A DNA stretch of 64,000 bases from Nostoc sp. T09. Its GTDB lineage: Bacteria; Cyanobacteriota; Cyanobacteriia; Cyanobacteriales; Nostocaceae. Numbering within the stretch: position 1 is the stretch's first letter; each line of letters starts with the position of its first letter. Location of the stretch: contig NZ_MTAV01000044.1 of NCBI RefSeq assembly GCF_002154695.1, positions 1 through 64,000 on the forward strand. The letters run 5' to 3'. This document shows positions 30,229 through 39,454 of this stretch, one piece after another. A program made the position numbers and the translations under genes. The notes beneath the pieces are model-generated. The model was given only the letters and a program-made list of their open reading frames with translations. It was not told the origin of the DNA and did not search any database.

Positions 30229-30269
30229 ATAGCTTCGCTTATTCTAAAAGCTCAATAGCCTTGTATAAG

Positions 30270-30473
30270 TTAACGACCTATACTCCGCCAATCAACAAAT
30301 ACATCCTGGATCAGGATGGTCTTGTTATAGACTTGTAGAATAATCAGCAGAAAAACGAAAAATAATAGCATAAAAACAGCCATTACAGGTGTAGTTCCCC
30401 AACCCGGAGCAACTTTACCATACTCAGAGTTTAGGGGTCTCAGTATATCTCCCAACCTAGTCCTTTGTGCCAT
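30270..30473 (-). CDS. psbH: Photosystem II protein PsbH (10-kDa phosphoprotein)
   Basis: A 67-residue single-span subunit of the photosystem II core near the QB site, needed for stable assembly. The sequence [20 protein letters not shown], then [15 protein letters not shown] and a short lumenal tail VDWRSIGR are diagnostic. ATG start. Divergent from psbN across 85 bases, the arrangement conserved in cyanobacteria and plastids. Confidence 0.98.
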   Translation of the reverse strand: MAQRTRLGDILRPLNSEYGKVAPGWGTTPVMAVFMLLFFVFLLIILQVYNKTILIQDVFVDWRSIGR

Positions 30474-30558
30474 AGTTCACCTAAGATAGCTTGCCAAAGC
30501 TTTTTTTAATCTTCTGTAATATTCTATAAGAATAGCACTCATAATCTATCTCTCAATT

Positions 30559-30690
30559 ATGGAACCCGCAATAGTTCTTAGCATTTCTGTCGCTGCCGTT
30601 GTTATAGCCATCACTGCGTGGGGAATCTATATATCTTTTGGGCCTCCCAGCAAAGAATTAGCAGATCCATTTGACGATCACGAAGACTAG
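30559..30690 (+). CDS. psbN: PsbN, photosystem II assembly factor
   Basis: A 43-residue thylakoid protein that is not part of mature photosystem II but is needed for its assembly and repair. It reads MEPAIVLSISVAAVVIAITA, then WGIYISFGPPSKELADPFDD and an acidic end; the FGPPSKEL segment is diagnostic. ATG at 30559, TAG at 30688-30690. Transcribed opposite to psbH, as is conserved. Confidence 0.96.
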   Translation: MEPAIVLSISVAAVVIAITAWGIYISFGPPSKELADPFDDHED

Positions 30691-30733
30691 ACGCACATAA
30701 GGTTACAGACGCAATTCATAGCGTCTGTAAAAA

Positions 30734-33700
30734 TCAGGGTTGACTTTCTGGTAAAATCTTAAAGCTGAGGATTTTCCAAGGGTCGATCGTGAAGATTTGT
30801 TGCCTAGATGAGAATTCAGTAGTGTCAGAACGCTCTAATAAATCTACTGGCTCTCCCAAATTTAATCCTAAATCACTCTGCAAAGATAACTCAGCTGTGT
30901 CTCCGTGACATTCATAACAACGCAGAATTAACTGCTGTTGATCATCTTCAGATTGCTTGAATGCCATCAAGATTAAATTATCTGCGGATAAATTTAGGAA
31001 ACTCATTTTGTCAGTAGTCGTGAATTCTGAGTTCTGAGTATAGGGTGGATTTACAACTACTTGCAGCGGAATGTTCAACTCATAGCCACGCTTGACTGTA
31101 TAGGCTGACTCCCAGCTATTAGGGTGAGGGTATAAAGCATAGGTAAATTCGTGAAAACCTCGGTCAGCTTCGGGATTTGGCCAGTTAGGGCTGCGTAGTA
31201 GTGTCAGGCGTAATTGATTTGGTTGACTGTCGTAACCATATTTACAATCATTCAACAAACTAACTCCATAGACACATTCATCAGTTTCCCCAGTCAAATC
31301 AGCCCAACGCAAGGCTGGTACTTCCCACTTTGCTTTTTCTGCGGGGGTTTGGGGTTTAGTTGGGCGGCGAATTGCACCACAAGGAATTTCATAAGTAGCA
31401 AAGTCTGCTGTAACGTTGAGAGGAAAAGCAGCTTTCACCAACACGTGATTTTCTTGCCAATTAACAGTAGTGGCAATTTTGAGTAGAGGTACACCAACTG
31501 ACAATATATAGTCTTGGCAAAATTCTGATTCGCCCAACTGACGCACCACTCGCAAACGGCTTTGCACTGCACCTTTTTCTAGCCACTGAATCGATTTGAG
31601 AGTAGTTGGCGGTAAAGGATGCTGGGCATAATTGGGATCAATATTCCAAGCATCCCAATATTGTCCGCTATCTTGAAAAGCTTGCAGTTGATTACCTGCA
31701 CCACTTAATACTTCGCGTTGATGAGTTTTATCAAAAACACTAGATAAATCTCCTGTGTTGGGATCAACTACAATGCGCAGGTATTCATTTTCCAGAACCC
31801 AGTCAGATGGAAGCGGTGGGTTCGGGGGAAGGAGGGAACTGGGAACAAGCCAAAATAGGCGGTAGCCGACGGCGGGAATATCAGTGGCGAGAAACAGCAG
31901 AGTTGATGGTTCACTTAGCTGAGATCCGAGTTCCTTTCCAGAAACATCGTAAACTTGCCATTGTTGGTTAGCAGTTTTGGGTAAACTGACAGACACCACC
32001 TCAGAACGCTGCCAATTCAGCGAATTGAAAACGACAATAGGCAAACTATTGGGTTGTGGTGGTTGTGGTGGAGTAATTTGGGATGCGATCGCTAACAATG
32101 ATTCTTGTAATATCTTTGTTCCTATTTGTTCAACTTGTTGCCATTCCGGTAGAGCATCCAGATAAACTTGGGTAATTGAAGAACCAGGTAAAATATCGTG
32201 AAACTGCTGAAATAGTAGCTGCTTCCAAGCTGTTTCGATTTCTGCTTTCGGATATTCCACACCACAACTGATGCTTGCCAAAGTTGCAAATAATTCAGCC
32301 TGGTACAATAAGCCTTCACATCGCCGATTCCAACGTTTTTGATCTCCGTGGGTAGTGTAGCAGCCGCGATGGAATTCTAAGTAAAGTTCATCTTCCCAGA
32401 CGGAGAAATTGCCACTCACGGTGTCTCCTCTGCTGATTTGCTGTAAATATTTTTCAGTAGTTGTAAATTCTAAGTTAGGGAAGAAAGGTGAGTGTTGCCA
32501 GCGTTGGGCAGTCTCTAACATATCACGAGTAGGTCCGCCACCATGATCGCCAACACCAGGGAGCCAGAGGGCATCTTTTATTCCAGTTTTAGTTTGCCAT
32601 TCATAGGTGTAAGCTGCCATCTTCACTGGATTGATACCTTCACCAATGAGTGCAGACATCATACTAAATACTTGACTGCCATCAGGCGATCGCCACCAGA
32701 AAGCTCCATAATCAAATTTAGTAGTATCGTTCCACAGCAACTTTTGGGTGACAAAATATTCAATCCCAGCATTCACGAAAAACTGCGGTAAAGTTGCACA
32801 AAAACCAAAGCTATCGGGTAACCATGCTACAGGCGAAATCTTGCCGAATTTTGCTTGGGTATAGCGCTGACCATATAATAGCTGACGGACAATCGATTCC
32901 CCAGCAATCAAATTTAATTCTGGTTCCACCCACAAACCACCGATAACTTCCCAACGTCCAGCAGCTACCGCCTCTTGAATTGCCTTAAATAAATCTGGGC
33001 GATGTTCTTCAATCCAAGCATACTGTGCTGGCATCGAATGGCAGTAAATTAACTCTGGAAAATCTTGTTGCAACTTTAGCACCGACTCAAAAGTACGTTG
33101 TGCTGCATTCCAGGTTTCACTGACAGGCCATAGCCATGCTAAATCTAAGTGAGCATGACCAACTAAATAGATTTTGGATTTTAGATTTTGCGGAAAGTTG
33201 CCTGGAGGGTTTCCCTCCGTAGCAAACTTTCCAAGACAGATTTTGGATTGAACTAGGTTATTGCGTACAGACAAGAGTATTGTTTCCCACTCTTTCTTTT
33301 CTTCCTCTGTGTTCTCTGAGTCTCTGCGGTTCGTTACCTCCCTCACTACCTCCGCCAAAACATCCAACTTATCTGGTGCAAACTGTTCTAAATAAAGCTG
33401 CACCACAGCCAACTCATCAGCGACAAAACCGGCATCAGGACGATTATAATCAGGAGATTCGTAGACAAGGAGCGATCGCACCAAAGCACCATCATCATGT
33501 CCCGGACTCGCCAGCCGTAAAGACACAATAAATTCATCCCCTGGCGTCACTCCCTGACTCAGAAGTACTCTGGGTGAGCAATCAAATAAATCTCCCTCCA
33601 GCACTAACTCCCCATTTACATAAATCTCAGCAGCATCAGCCCACCAAAGCAGTGCTAGCCGCAAAGATAATCCAACCAAGGGATAACTCTGTAAATCCTG

Positions 33701-33943
33701 GGGAACTATCAACTTTTGAGCCAGCCACAACACTTTCTTCCCGGCTGTCCAAGCAATATTTCCTTTAGCATTTAGCTCAACAGGCGTCCATTGAGACAAA
33801 TCCGATGCAGCAACATCAGTAATATTCCAGTCAGATTCTTGGTATAGCCAGGTAGACTGAAGATTTACTTGACAACAAGAGCGCAGTTGCGCAATTGCTT
33901 CTGATATTAAATTAGTATGAGATTGGCTTACAGGAAGGGTCAT
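30734..33943 (-). CDS. Alpha-mannosidase, glycoside hydrolase family 38
   Basis: A retaining alpha-mannosidase of about 1069 residues. After an N-terminal beta-rich domain, the catalytic domain shows zinc-binding HAHLDLAWLWP (about 262-272) and the nucleophile region WLPDSFGF (Asp about 377), then HTHGDQKRWNRRCE and the long C-terminal GH38 beta domain. The ATG at 33943 is chosen over a TTG at 34021. Natural substrate unknown; likely cytoplasmic since no signal peptide is seen. Odd: just before the catalytic domain, residues about 200-255 are encoded by repeat DNA (see the two repeat entries), apparently inserted in frame. Divergent from the unknown 542-residue protein gene. Confidence 0.93.
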   Translation of the reverse strand: MTLPVSQSHTNLISEAIAQLRSCCQVNLQSTWLYQESDWNITDVAASDLSQWTPVELNAKGNIAWTAGKKVLWLAQKLIVPQDLQSYPLVGLSLRLALLWWADAAEIYVNGELVLEGDLFDCSPRVLLSQGVTPGDEFIVSLRLASPGHDDGALVRSLLVYESPDYNRPDAGFVADELAVVQLYLEQFAPDKLDVLAEVVREVTNRRDSENTEEEKKEWETILLSVRNNLVQSKICLGKFATEGNPPGNFPQNLKSKIYLVGHAHLDLAWLWPVSETWNAAQRTFESVLKLQQDFPELIYCHSMPAQYAWIEEHRPDLFKAIQEAVAAGRWEVIGGLWVEPELNLIAGESIVRQLLYGQRYTQAKFGKISPVAWLPDSFGFCATLPQFFVNAGIEYFVTQKLLWNDTTKFDYGAFWWRSPDGSQVFSMMSALIGEGINPVKMAAYTYEWQTKTGIKDALWLPGVGDHGGGPTRDMLETAQRWQHSPFFPNLEFTTTEKYLQQISRGDTVSGNFSVWEDELYLEFHRGCYTTHGDQKRWNRRCEGLLYQAELFATLASISCGVEYPKAEIETAWKQLLFQQFHDILPGSSITQVYLDALPEWQQVEQIGTKILQESLLAIASQITPPQPPQPNSLPIVVFNSLNWQRSEVVSVSLPKTANQQWQVYDVSGKELGSQLSEPSTLLFLATDIPAVGYRLFWLVPSSLLPPNPPLPSDWVLENEYLRIVVDPNTGDLSSVFDKTHQREVLSGAGNQLQAFQDSGQYWDAWNIDPNYAQHPLPPTTLKSIQWLEKGAVQSRLRVVRQLGESEFCQDYILSVGVPLLKIATTVNWQENHVLVKAAFPLNVTADFATYEIPCGAIRRPTKPQTPAEKAKWEVPALRWADLTGETDECVYGVSLLNDCKYGYDSQPNQLRLTLLRSPNWPNPEADRGFHEFTYALYPHPNSWESAYTVKRGYELNIPLQVVVNPPYTQNSEFTTTDKMSFLNLSADNLILMAFKQSEDDQQQLILRCYECHGDTAELSLQSDLGLNLGEPVDLLERSDTTEFSSRQQIFTIDPWKILSFKILPESQP
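33169..33249. repeat. Palindromic repeat inserted in frame in the mannosidase gene
   Basis: The 12-mer AGATTTTGGATT occurs at 33169-33180 and 33238-33249, an offset of exactly 69 bases (23 codons). Between the copies lies a 41-base palindrome (33192-33232): GGAAAGTT...AACTTTCC with an inner GGAGGG-TTT-CCCTCC stem. The duplicated 12-mer looks like a target-site duplication or slippage product. The insertion keeps the reading frame and gives the protein a second SKI tripeptide. Confidence 0.75.
33285..33340. repeat. CGCAGAGACTC-type repeat within the mannosidase gene
   Basis: On the minus strand this stretch reads CCGCAGAGACTCAGAGAACA, CAGAGGAAG and AAAAGAAAGAG, the purine-rich repeat that is common between cyanobacterial genes. 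Here it is translated to RRDSENTEEEKKEWE, a low-complexity charged loop unlike the rest of the enzyme. Confidence 0.6.
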
Positions 33944-34048
33944 ATTTTGGCTAAAATCAGGGCACTTACGATAATTAACAGTTTGTCGTTTTGACTGTGC
34001 AGTGGGAGTCTCGCAGATCAATCAAGCTCTAACTAACAAATCACTACC

Positions 34049-35677
34049 ATGCCTTCTGGTTCCTCTGGTCGTTATCAAAGCAGAATATTTAACTTCGTTA
34101 ACCAGCAATCTCGGCGGTTGACAGAACAGCTGGAACACACCATCCGGTATGTACAAGTTGCTACTAAATGGGGTGTTGGAGTACTACTTTACCCTGTATA
34201 CCTGCTGTTGCAGTCAACCGAATCTTCAAAGAAAGCTCTGTATACTAAAGAACCTCAAACCAGACTACAGTTAGAAGCAGCAACTCCCTCAGATGTTGAT
34301 ACTCCTATTGAGAACGTACTAGAGACTGTCAAAAATTTACCATTTGCGGAAACCCCTGCTACATCTTCAAATAGCATATCGGCACCTGCAAATCCCTTGG
34401 CGGTTTTAGAATCCTTATGGTTGAAATTTATTCCTCGTAAACCAAGCAATAACTCTGGTCTTTCTCAATCATTAACTATTTCAGAGCATCCAGCAGGCAA
34501 TCTCAACCCCTCACCTATACATCCAATGGTACAGGGAATTGCTACACATTTAGAGAAGCGCAATTTATTACTGATTACTGCGGATAATGAAATTTTGGAT
34601 GTTTTAAAGCCTCAAGAACAAGCAAAATTAGAAGCTTTAATTATTAGTGAAGTTGCTAACTACTGGCGTTCTAGGCGCTTATTAGAAGAAACAAAACAAA
34701 CTAATTTATTACCAGAAATTGAACGCTTGTTAACTAAGCTCACTGGTGGTAATCCAGAACAGATAAATGTTCTAAGTCCAGGTACAGTAACTGACGAGGT
34801 AAATGAGTCTAATTTTTTACCAAATTCACCAAAAGCTTTAGAATTTCTAGATGCAGTTGTGGCAAATATAGAATCAAATGCTCTAGTTCCAATCCAACAA
34901 CGTAGCCGAGAGATTATCCAAGTTGCCCAAACTCAGTTCAATATATTTCTTTATGGCAAAGAGCAGTTAGCAGCTAGAGGACAAATTACAGTTAATACTG
35001 ATGTTTTAGAAACTCAGACACTAAATATTCAAGCTTTGTTTGCGGCGGCGCTAAATTACTTTTTTGGTACTGGTACTGACAAAAAATTGGATACTCAAGA
35101 GACTAAAATAACATTACCAGGCAAACAATTACCTCTATCTAACAGCTGCCAGTTGAAGAATGAGGTTTTAAGTGCAGATTCTTGGTTAACATGGGGTGAT
35201 TTGTTTGGTGACTCTGAAACGCCTGTAGAACAGCTAGTTACAGCCTCCCCAAGGACAAATCCAACACTAACCTCCAGTCCATCAGCAGCCCCTTCTGCGT
35301 CAAAGAATTTGATTAAGAGTTCTCAAAAATTTTTACAACTACCACAACTAAATGCTGGGTTAGTAAAAAAGAAAAAATCATCTGGTAATCACTCTCCTGC
35401 TCAGAAAAAATCTGGCAAAGTTAACTCTGCCAAACAAACTACCCCCCGGATTTCTAAACCTAGCAGTAATAGTAAACAAGGAGAAATTTCTCAGCGTTAC
35501 CAAAGCACTCAAGTAGAGGCTAAACCAGATTGGATAGAAACAAAAGCAACACTAGTTGGATATGAAAAGCATATTTTAGAACAAATCTTAGAATTTCTTG
35601 ATAGTATTATGCTTTGGTTAGAAACTATATTTGGAAACATTATTAGCTTTTTGCAGGGTTTTTTTCGAGTTAAGTAA
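34049..35677 (+). CDS. Protein of unknown function (542 residues)
   Basis: I do not recognise a family. The first 60 residues form a basic, amphipathic region with one moderately hydrophobic helix (WGVGVLLYPVYLLL, about 47-60), the middle (about 150-330) is mainly helical and acidic, residues 395-500 are low-complexity Ser/Lys/Pro-rich, and the end (about 505-540) is a hydrophobic amphipathic helix (EQILEFLDSIMLWLETIFGN). Membrane association by both ends is plausible. ATG start, 105 bases from the divergent alpha-mannosidase start. Confidence 0.75.
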   Translation: MPSGSSGRYQSRIFNFVNQQSRRLTEQLEHTIRYVQVATKWGVGVLLYPVYLLLQSTESSKKALYTKEPQTRLQLEAATPSDVDTPIENVLETVKNLPFAETPATSSNSISAPANPLAVLESLWLKFIPRKPSNNSGLSQSLTISEHPAGNLNPSPIHPMVQGIATHLEKRNLLLITADNEILDVLKPQEQAKLEALIISEVANYWRSRRLLEETKQTNLLPEIERLLTKLTGGNPEQINVLSPGTVTDEVNESNFLPNSPKALEFLDAVVANIESNALVPIQQRSREIIQVAQTQFNIFLYGKEQLAARGQITVNTDVLETQTLNIQALFAAALNYFFGTGTDKKLDTQETKITLPGKQLPLSNSCQLKNEVLSADSWLTWGDLFGDSETPVEQLVTASPRTNPTLTSSPSAAPSASKNLIKSSQKFLQLPQLNAGLVKKKKSSGNHSPAQKKSGKVNSAKQTTPRISKPSSNSKQGEISQRYQSTQVEAKPDWIETKATLVGYEKHILEQILEFLDSIMLWLETIFGNIISFLQGFFRVK

Positions 35678-35679
35678 GC

Positions 35680-35790
35680 TAGTATCGTTACCGAGTAAGT
35701 AGGGTGAGCAGTGCCCACCCTACGTAATATTTCTACGTAATATTTAAAAAATCAAGTATGAATCCTATAGTATCGTTACCAAGTAAGTCA
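35680..35790. repeat. Direct repeats and a hairpin in the spacer
   Basis: TAGTATCGTTACC(G/A)AGTAAGT occurs at 35680-35700 and 35768-35788 with one mismatch. Between them lie the hairpin GTAGGGTG...CACCCTAC (about 35699-35723) and two copies of TACGTAATATTT (35721 and 35734). The hairpin may end the upstream transcript. Confidence 0.6.
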
Positions 35791-35937
35791 AAAGTTAAAA
35801 GACTCTGATTTAAATTTTTGGTCACTGTGTGAGGTGATATATTTATTTGCGCCGCGCTGTATTAAAAATGGTATGACTACTATTCATTTTTTCTATTTTG
35901 AATTTTTAATTGTCGAGTACTATTGGTGGGTTTCTTA

Positions 35938-36234
35938 GTGAAAGTTACTGTTTACTGTAAGTACTTCAATTTCAAAAATCCACTAGAAAAACCAAAGATG
36001 GAAACGTTTGTTGTGGATTTACCTCAAATCCCAAAGATTGGGGAAACAATTGTGGTTGAGAGAATGTCGCCTACCAAACAGTGTGTAATTATTTTTGAGT
36101 ACACTGTCACTGCTGTGCAGTTTAATGCAGCCAGCGAATCGGCTGATGCACCAAATGCCAGGCTCAATGTATGTTTGAACCACTGTTGGGAAGGTACATC
36201 CAATTTTAAGGTGACAAACTTTTTAGAAAAGTAA
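35938..36234 (+). CDS. Small protein of unknown function
   Basis: A 98-residue protein from GTG 35938 (MKVTVYCKYFNF); a TTG at 35923 would add five residues. Predominantly beta-type sequence with METFVVDLPQIPKIGETIVV and five cysteines overall. I recognise no family. It converges on the acyltransferase gene with 4 bases between the stops. A real gene is likely from its codon regularity, but support is limited. Confidence 0.6.
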   Translation: MKVTVYCKYFNFKNPLEKPKMETFVVDLPQIPKIGETIVVERMSPTKQCVIIFEYTVTAVQFNAASESADAPNARLNVCLNHCWEGTSNFKVTNFLEK

Positions 36235-36238
36235 TTCT

Positions 36239-37204
36239 TTACCAAAATAAGTGATTAAGGAAATTACGCAATAGCTTTGGTCCACTTGGTTCTTGGTAAT
36301 CTGTAGGTAATAAAGCAAGCATTGCATCTTGCACTGCCAAAACAACTGCATCGACTTCCTGACGCTTTGGTGTAGTAACAGGAGAAAAGTATAACGGCTG
36401 ACCAAATCGAATAGTTAGTTCTTTTCCCAGATAAAGGTCATGAGTACCAATCAATGCTATCGGTACTATGGGTACGCCAGATTTTAGGGCATAAATTACA
36501 GTCCCTCGCTTCAAAGGGATGTGTAATTTACCCACAGTTTCTCCTAACCGTCCTTCTGGAAACAGAACTATGCCATCACCACGAGCCAAGATTGCCAGCA
36601 CAATGCGATCGATTTGTCGTAGTGTTTGGATATCTCTGCCTGTGGGTACGTTCTGTTCAATTGCTGTCGCTAACTCTAGCAAGTCTTGTCGTCCTGCTTT
36701 AGCCTCTGCAATGACAGCAAATTCTTCTTTCCACATCCTTTCCAAAGGAATTACACCCCCAGCAAAACTGAGGATCAGGCGCTTCCACCATTTGTTGTAG
36801 AGGGTACGGGCATCACCAAGGATGTAGTAATAAGGATGGGCGGGGATTTCGCCTAGTAAGAGAAACGGATCGATGTGGTGGAGATGGTTAACAGCCAGAA
36901 TTGCAGGTTTTTGCGGCAATCTTTCTAAGTTTTCTACCCGCACACGGAAAAAAGCATGAATGAGCGATCGCAATACGAAGCGACGCAAACCTCCACTAGC
37001 TTTCGGTTCGCAATACTCCACAGTAATTGTTGCCAATTGCTCGAGTGTTTCCCCAATCCTCTGGCGAACAGCTGGATCAACAGCCGCAGCCAAACCCTCT
37101 TGCACCCGCTGGATTGCTTCAGTAGTCAAAGGCGGTAAGCTATTTGATTGTGTTTGATTTTCTGGTGCCTGAGAAGTTGCCCCATCAGCGCAGTTTTGAG
37201 TCAC
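36239..37204 (-). CDS. PlsC-type 1-acyl-glycerol-3-phosphate acyltransferase family protein
   Basis: A 321-residue acyltransferase-domain protein, probably acting in membrane lipid synthesis. It contains the HX4D motif in VNHLHHIDPFLL (about 106-117), the second block with the conserved FPEGRLGE, and PIVPIALIG (block IV-like). The N-terminal 70 residues are polar. The start is GTG at 37204, with AGGGA five bases upstream. The acceptor (lysophosphatidate or other) cannot be settled by sequence. Confidence 0.87.
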   Translation of the reverse strand: MTQNCADGATSQAPENQTQSNSLPPLTTEAIQRVQEGLAAAVDPAVRQRIGETLEQLATITVEYCEPKASGGLRRFVLRSLIHAFFRVRVENLERLPQKPAILAVNHLHHIDPFLLLGEIPAHPYYYILGDARTLYNKWWKRLILSFAGGVIPLERMWKEEFAVIAEAKAGRQDLLELATAIEQNVPTGRDIQTLRQIDRIVLAILARGDGIVLFPEGRLGETVGKLHIPLKRGTVIYALKSGVPIVPIALIGTHDLYLGKELTIRFGQPLYFSPVTTPKRQEVDAVVLAVQDAMLALLPTDYQEPSGPKLLRNFLNHLFW

Positions 37205-37311
37205 AAAGTCCCTAGAATTATTGTGAATAATAACCTCTTTGAATTCGTAAATAAATCTTAGTTCTTGATTTCATCGTATTAACCAATCTATGGTGAGAAA
37301 CTTAAGAAAAA

Positions 37312-38205
37312 ATGCCAAAAATTAACACTATGTTTTACCACAGTGAAGGTACTTTCAAAGGTGTGGGGAAGCTTGACCTGTATTACCAAAGGTGGTTACC
37401 AGAAGGTAAATTACGGGCGATATTGGTCATTGTGCATGGATTGGGAGCGCATAGCGGACGGTATGGAAATGTAATTGAGCAGCTCTTGCCTCAACAATAT
37501 GCTGTCTACGCTTTGGATCAGCGTGGTAATGGACGCTCACCAGGACAGCGAGGCCATATCAATAGTTGGGCGGAGTTTCGTGAAGACTTGAAAGCCTTCA
37601 TCGAGTTAATTAAAACCCAGCATCCAGGCTGCCCAATTTTTGTTATGGGTCACAGCTTAGGTGGAGTAGTTGTCTTAGACTACATTTTGCACCATCCTAC
37701 AGAAGCATCGACATTGCAGGGTGCGATCGCACTTGCACCTGCTTTAGGAAAGGTGGGCGTGTCAAAAGTTCGGCTACTTATAGGAAAACTCCTCTCCCGC
37801 ATCTGGCCGCAGTTCACCTTAAATACTGGCATTGACCTGTCTGCTGGTTCACGGGATGAGAAAATTTTAGCGGCTTACGCCCAAGATCCCCTACGCCATA
37901 CCTTAGGCACTGCCCGTCTCGCTACTGAGTATTTTGCCACAGTTGCTTGGATTTATTCCCACGCTGCTGATTGGCAATTGCCACTACTAATTCTCCACGG
38001 TGGAGCCGACCGGGTAGCTTTACCAGAGGGAGGTGAAATATTTTACCAGCTAGTACCCTACAAAGATAAGCTGCGAGTGGTGTATCCCGAAGCCTATCAC
38101 GAACTGCAAAGTGACCTCAATTACCAAGAAGTACTGGCTGACCTAGAAGACTGGTTAGAACAACATTTACCCGATGAGGTGAGTAAAGCCACATTCAGCA
38201 TATAA
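37312..38205 (+). CDS. Alpha/beta hydrolase, monoacylglycerol-lipase-like
   Basis: A 297-residue serine hydrolase with the fold's landmarks: oxyanion segment VIVHGLGAHSGRY, nucleophile elbow GHSLGG (Ser about 114), acid LHGGADRVALP and histidine EAYHELQSD. The sequence is closest in style to PldB/monoacylglycerol lipases. No signal peptide, so cytoplasmic. ATG at 37312; a second in-frame ATG at 37330 is also possible. Divergent from the acyltransferase gene across 107 bases, so lipid turnover is a shared theme, by inference. Confidence 0.88.
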   Translation: MPKINTMFYHSEGTFKGVGKLDLYYQRWLPEGKLRAILVIVHGLGAHSGRYGNVIEQLLPQQYAVYALDQRGNGRSPGQRGHINSWAEFREDLKAFIELIKTQHPGCPIFVMGHSLGGVVVLDYILHHPTEASTLQGAIALAPALGKVGVSKVRLLIGKLLSRIWPQFTLNTGIDLSAGSRDEKILAAYAQDPLRHTLGTARLATEYFATVAWIYSHAADWQLPLLILHGGADRVALPEGGEIFYQLVPYKDKLRVVYPEAYHELQSDLNYQEVLADLEDWLEQHLPDEVSKATFSI

Positions 38206-38344
38206 ATTAATACTGCTAGATCTACCTTAGGGTTAAAGATAATTTCTGAGCAATTTCCTAGCTTAATTTGTAGAGATTACTTAAGTGCAGAGACAAGATT
38301 TGAGATGGTAAACGAGGTTTCTGCTCATCCCAACAAGGATAGAA

Positions 38345-39343
38345 ATGGCTCAAAAACAACAGCAGGCAAGTGTACACGATCTGATCGTCATCGGCGGATC
38401 GGCAGGCGGAGTTACGGCATTAACTGATTTAGTTAAGCAGTTGCCGGCTGCTCTGAATGCCGCTGTCATGGTAGTTGTTCACGTACACAGCGAAAGTCCG
38501 TCTATTTTGACGGAGATTTTGAATAGTGCTGGAAAATTGCCAGTTTCTACAGCCCAAGATGGTGAAGCCATTGAGAAAGGAAGAATTTACGTTGCTCCAC
38601 CTGACTATCACCTACGGGTGAAACCTGGATATTTGCAGTTGACAAAGGGACCAAGAGAGAATCATCATCGCCCAGCCATTGATCCACTGTTTCGCAGCGC
38701 AGCGCAAGCCTACGGACGACGGGTGGTAGCTGTAGTGCTAACGGGGATGCTGGACGATGGCACCGCAGGACTGATGGCAGTAAAAATGCGGGGCGGTGTG
38801 GCAGTTGTTCAAGACCCCGATGATGCAATGTATTCGTCAATGCCGCACAGCGCCCTTGAAAATGTAGACAACATTGACTACATTTTGCCACTGTCAGAAA
38901 TACCATCTATCTTAGTAACTCTAGCTAATACGCCGACAGAAAACTCCCAACAAAGTAACCTTGAATCCGATCTAGCACAATCAAATATGGAAGCGGAATC
39001 TGGTGATCTAGCAGGTAAACCATCAACATTCACCTGTCCTGATTGTGGTGGTTCTCTCTGGGAAATTGAAGAAGGAAAAATGTTGCGTTTTAAGTGCCAT
39101 GTAGGTCATGCTTTCGGTGCAAAAACTCTTTTGGCAATGCAGTCTGAGGTCTTGGAGGAGGCGTTGTGGAGCGCTATGAGGGCACTGCAAGAGAAAGCTA
39201 TGCTTTCAGAACGCATGGCTTCCAAAATGCGCGATCGCAACCTCAAATTGGCAGCACAACAAATGGAACGAGAGGCGGAAGCTGCCAAACAGCGCTCTCA
39301 GCTGATTCGGGAAGTCCTAGAAAAGGGGATTGAAGTTAAGTAG
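38345..39343 (+). CDS. CheB-type methylesterase without receiver, with zinc-ribbon-like tail
   Basis: A 332-residue protein starting directly with the CheB catalytic domain: GGSAGG (Ser19), VVVHVHSES (His), and LTGMLDDGTAGL (Asp). The receiver domain of classical CheB is absent, so activity cannot be controlled by phosphorylation in the usual way. The C-terminal part has FTCPDCGG and KCHVGHAF, a zinc-ribbon-like pattern, then a helical tail. AAGGA precedes the ATG. The next gene, 111 bases on, is a giant sensor kinase; the two probably work together, as such CheB proteins often sit with PAS kinases. Confidence 0.9.
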   Translation: MAQKQQQASVHDLIVIGGSAGGVTALTDLVKQLPAALNAAVMVVVHVHSESPSILTEILNSAGKLPVSTAQDGEAIEKGRIYVAPPDYHLRVKPGYLQLTKGPRENHHRPAIDPLFRSAAQAYGRRVVAVVLTGMLDDGTAGLMAVKMRGGVAVVQDPDDAMYSSMPHSALENVDNIDYILPLSEIPSILVTLANTPTENSQQSNLESDLAQSNMEAESGDLAGKPSTFTCPDCGGSLWEIEEGKMLRFKCHVGHAFGAKTLLAMQSEVLEEALWSAMRALQEKAMLSERMASKMRDRNLKLAAQQMEREAEAAKQRSQLIREVLEKGIEVK

Positions 39344-39454
39344 TTTATGACATCTACCATCGGGTAGATTCGTAGAATACCAATAGTTAGATTTCTGAAA
39401 AATAGTCATGTGATTTAATGAGGTCAGCCATATAGGTATACGGGCAGTACCTTA

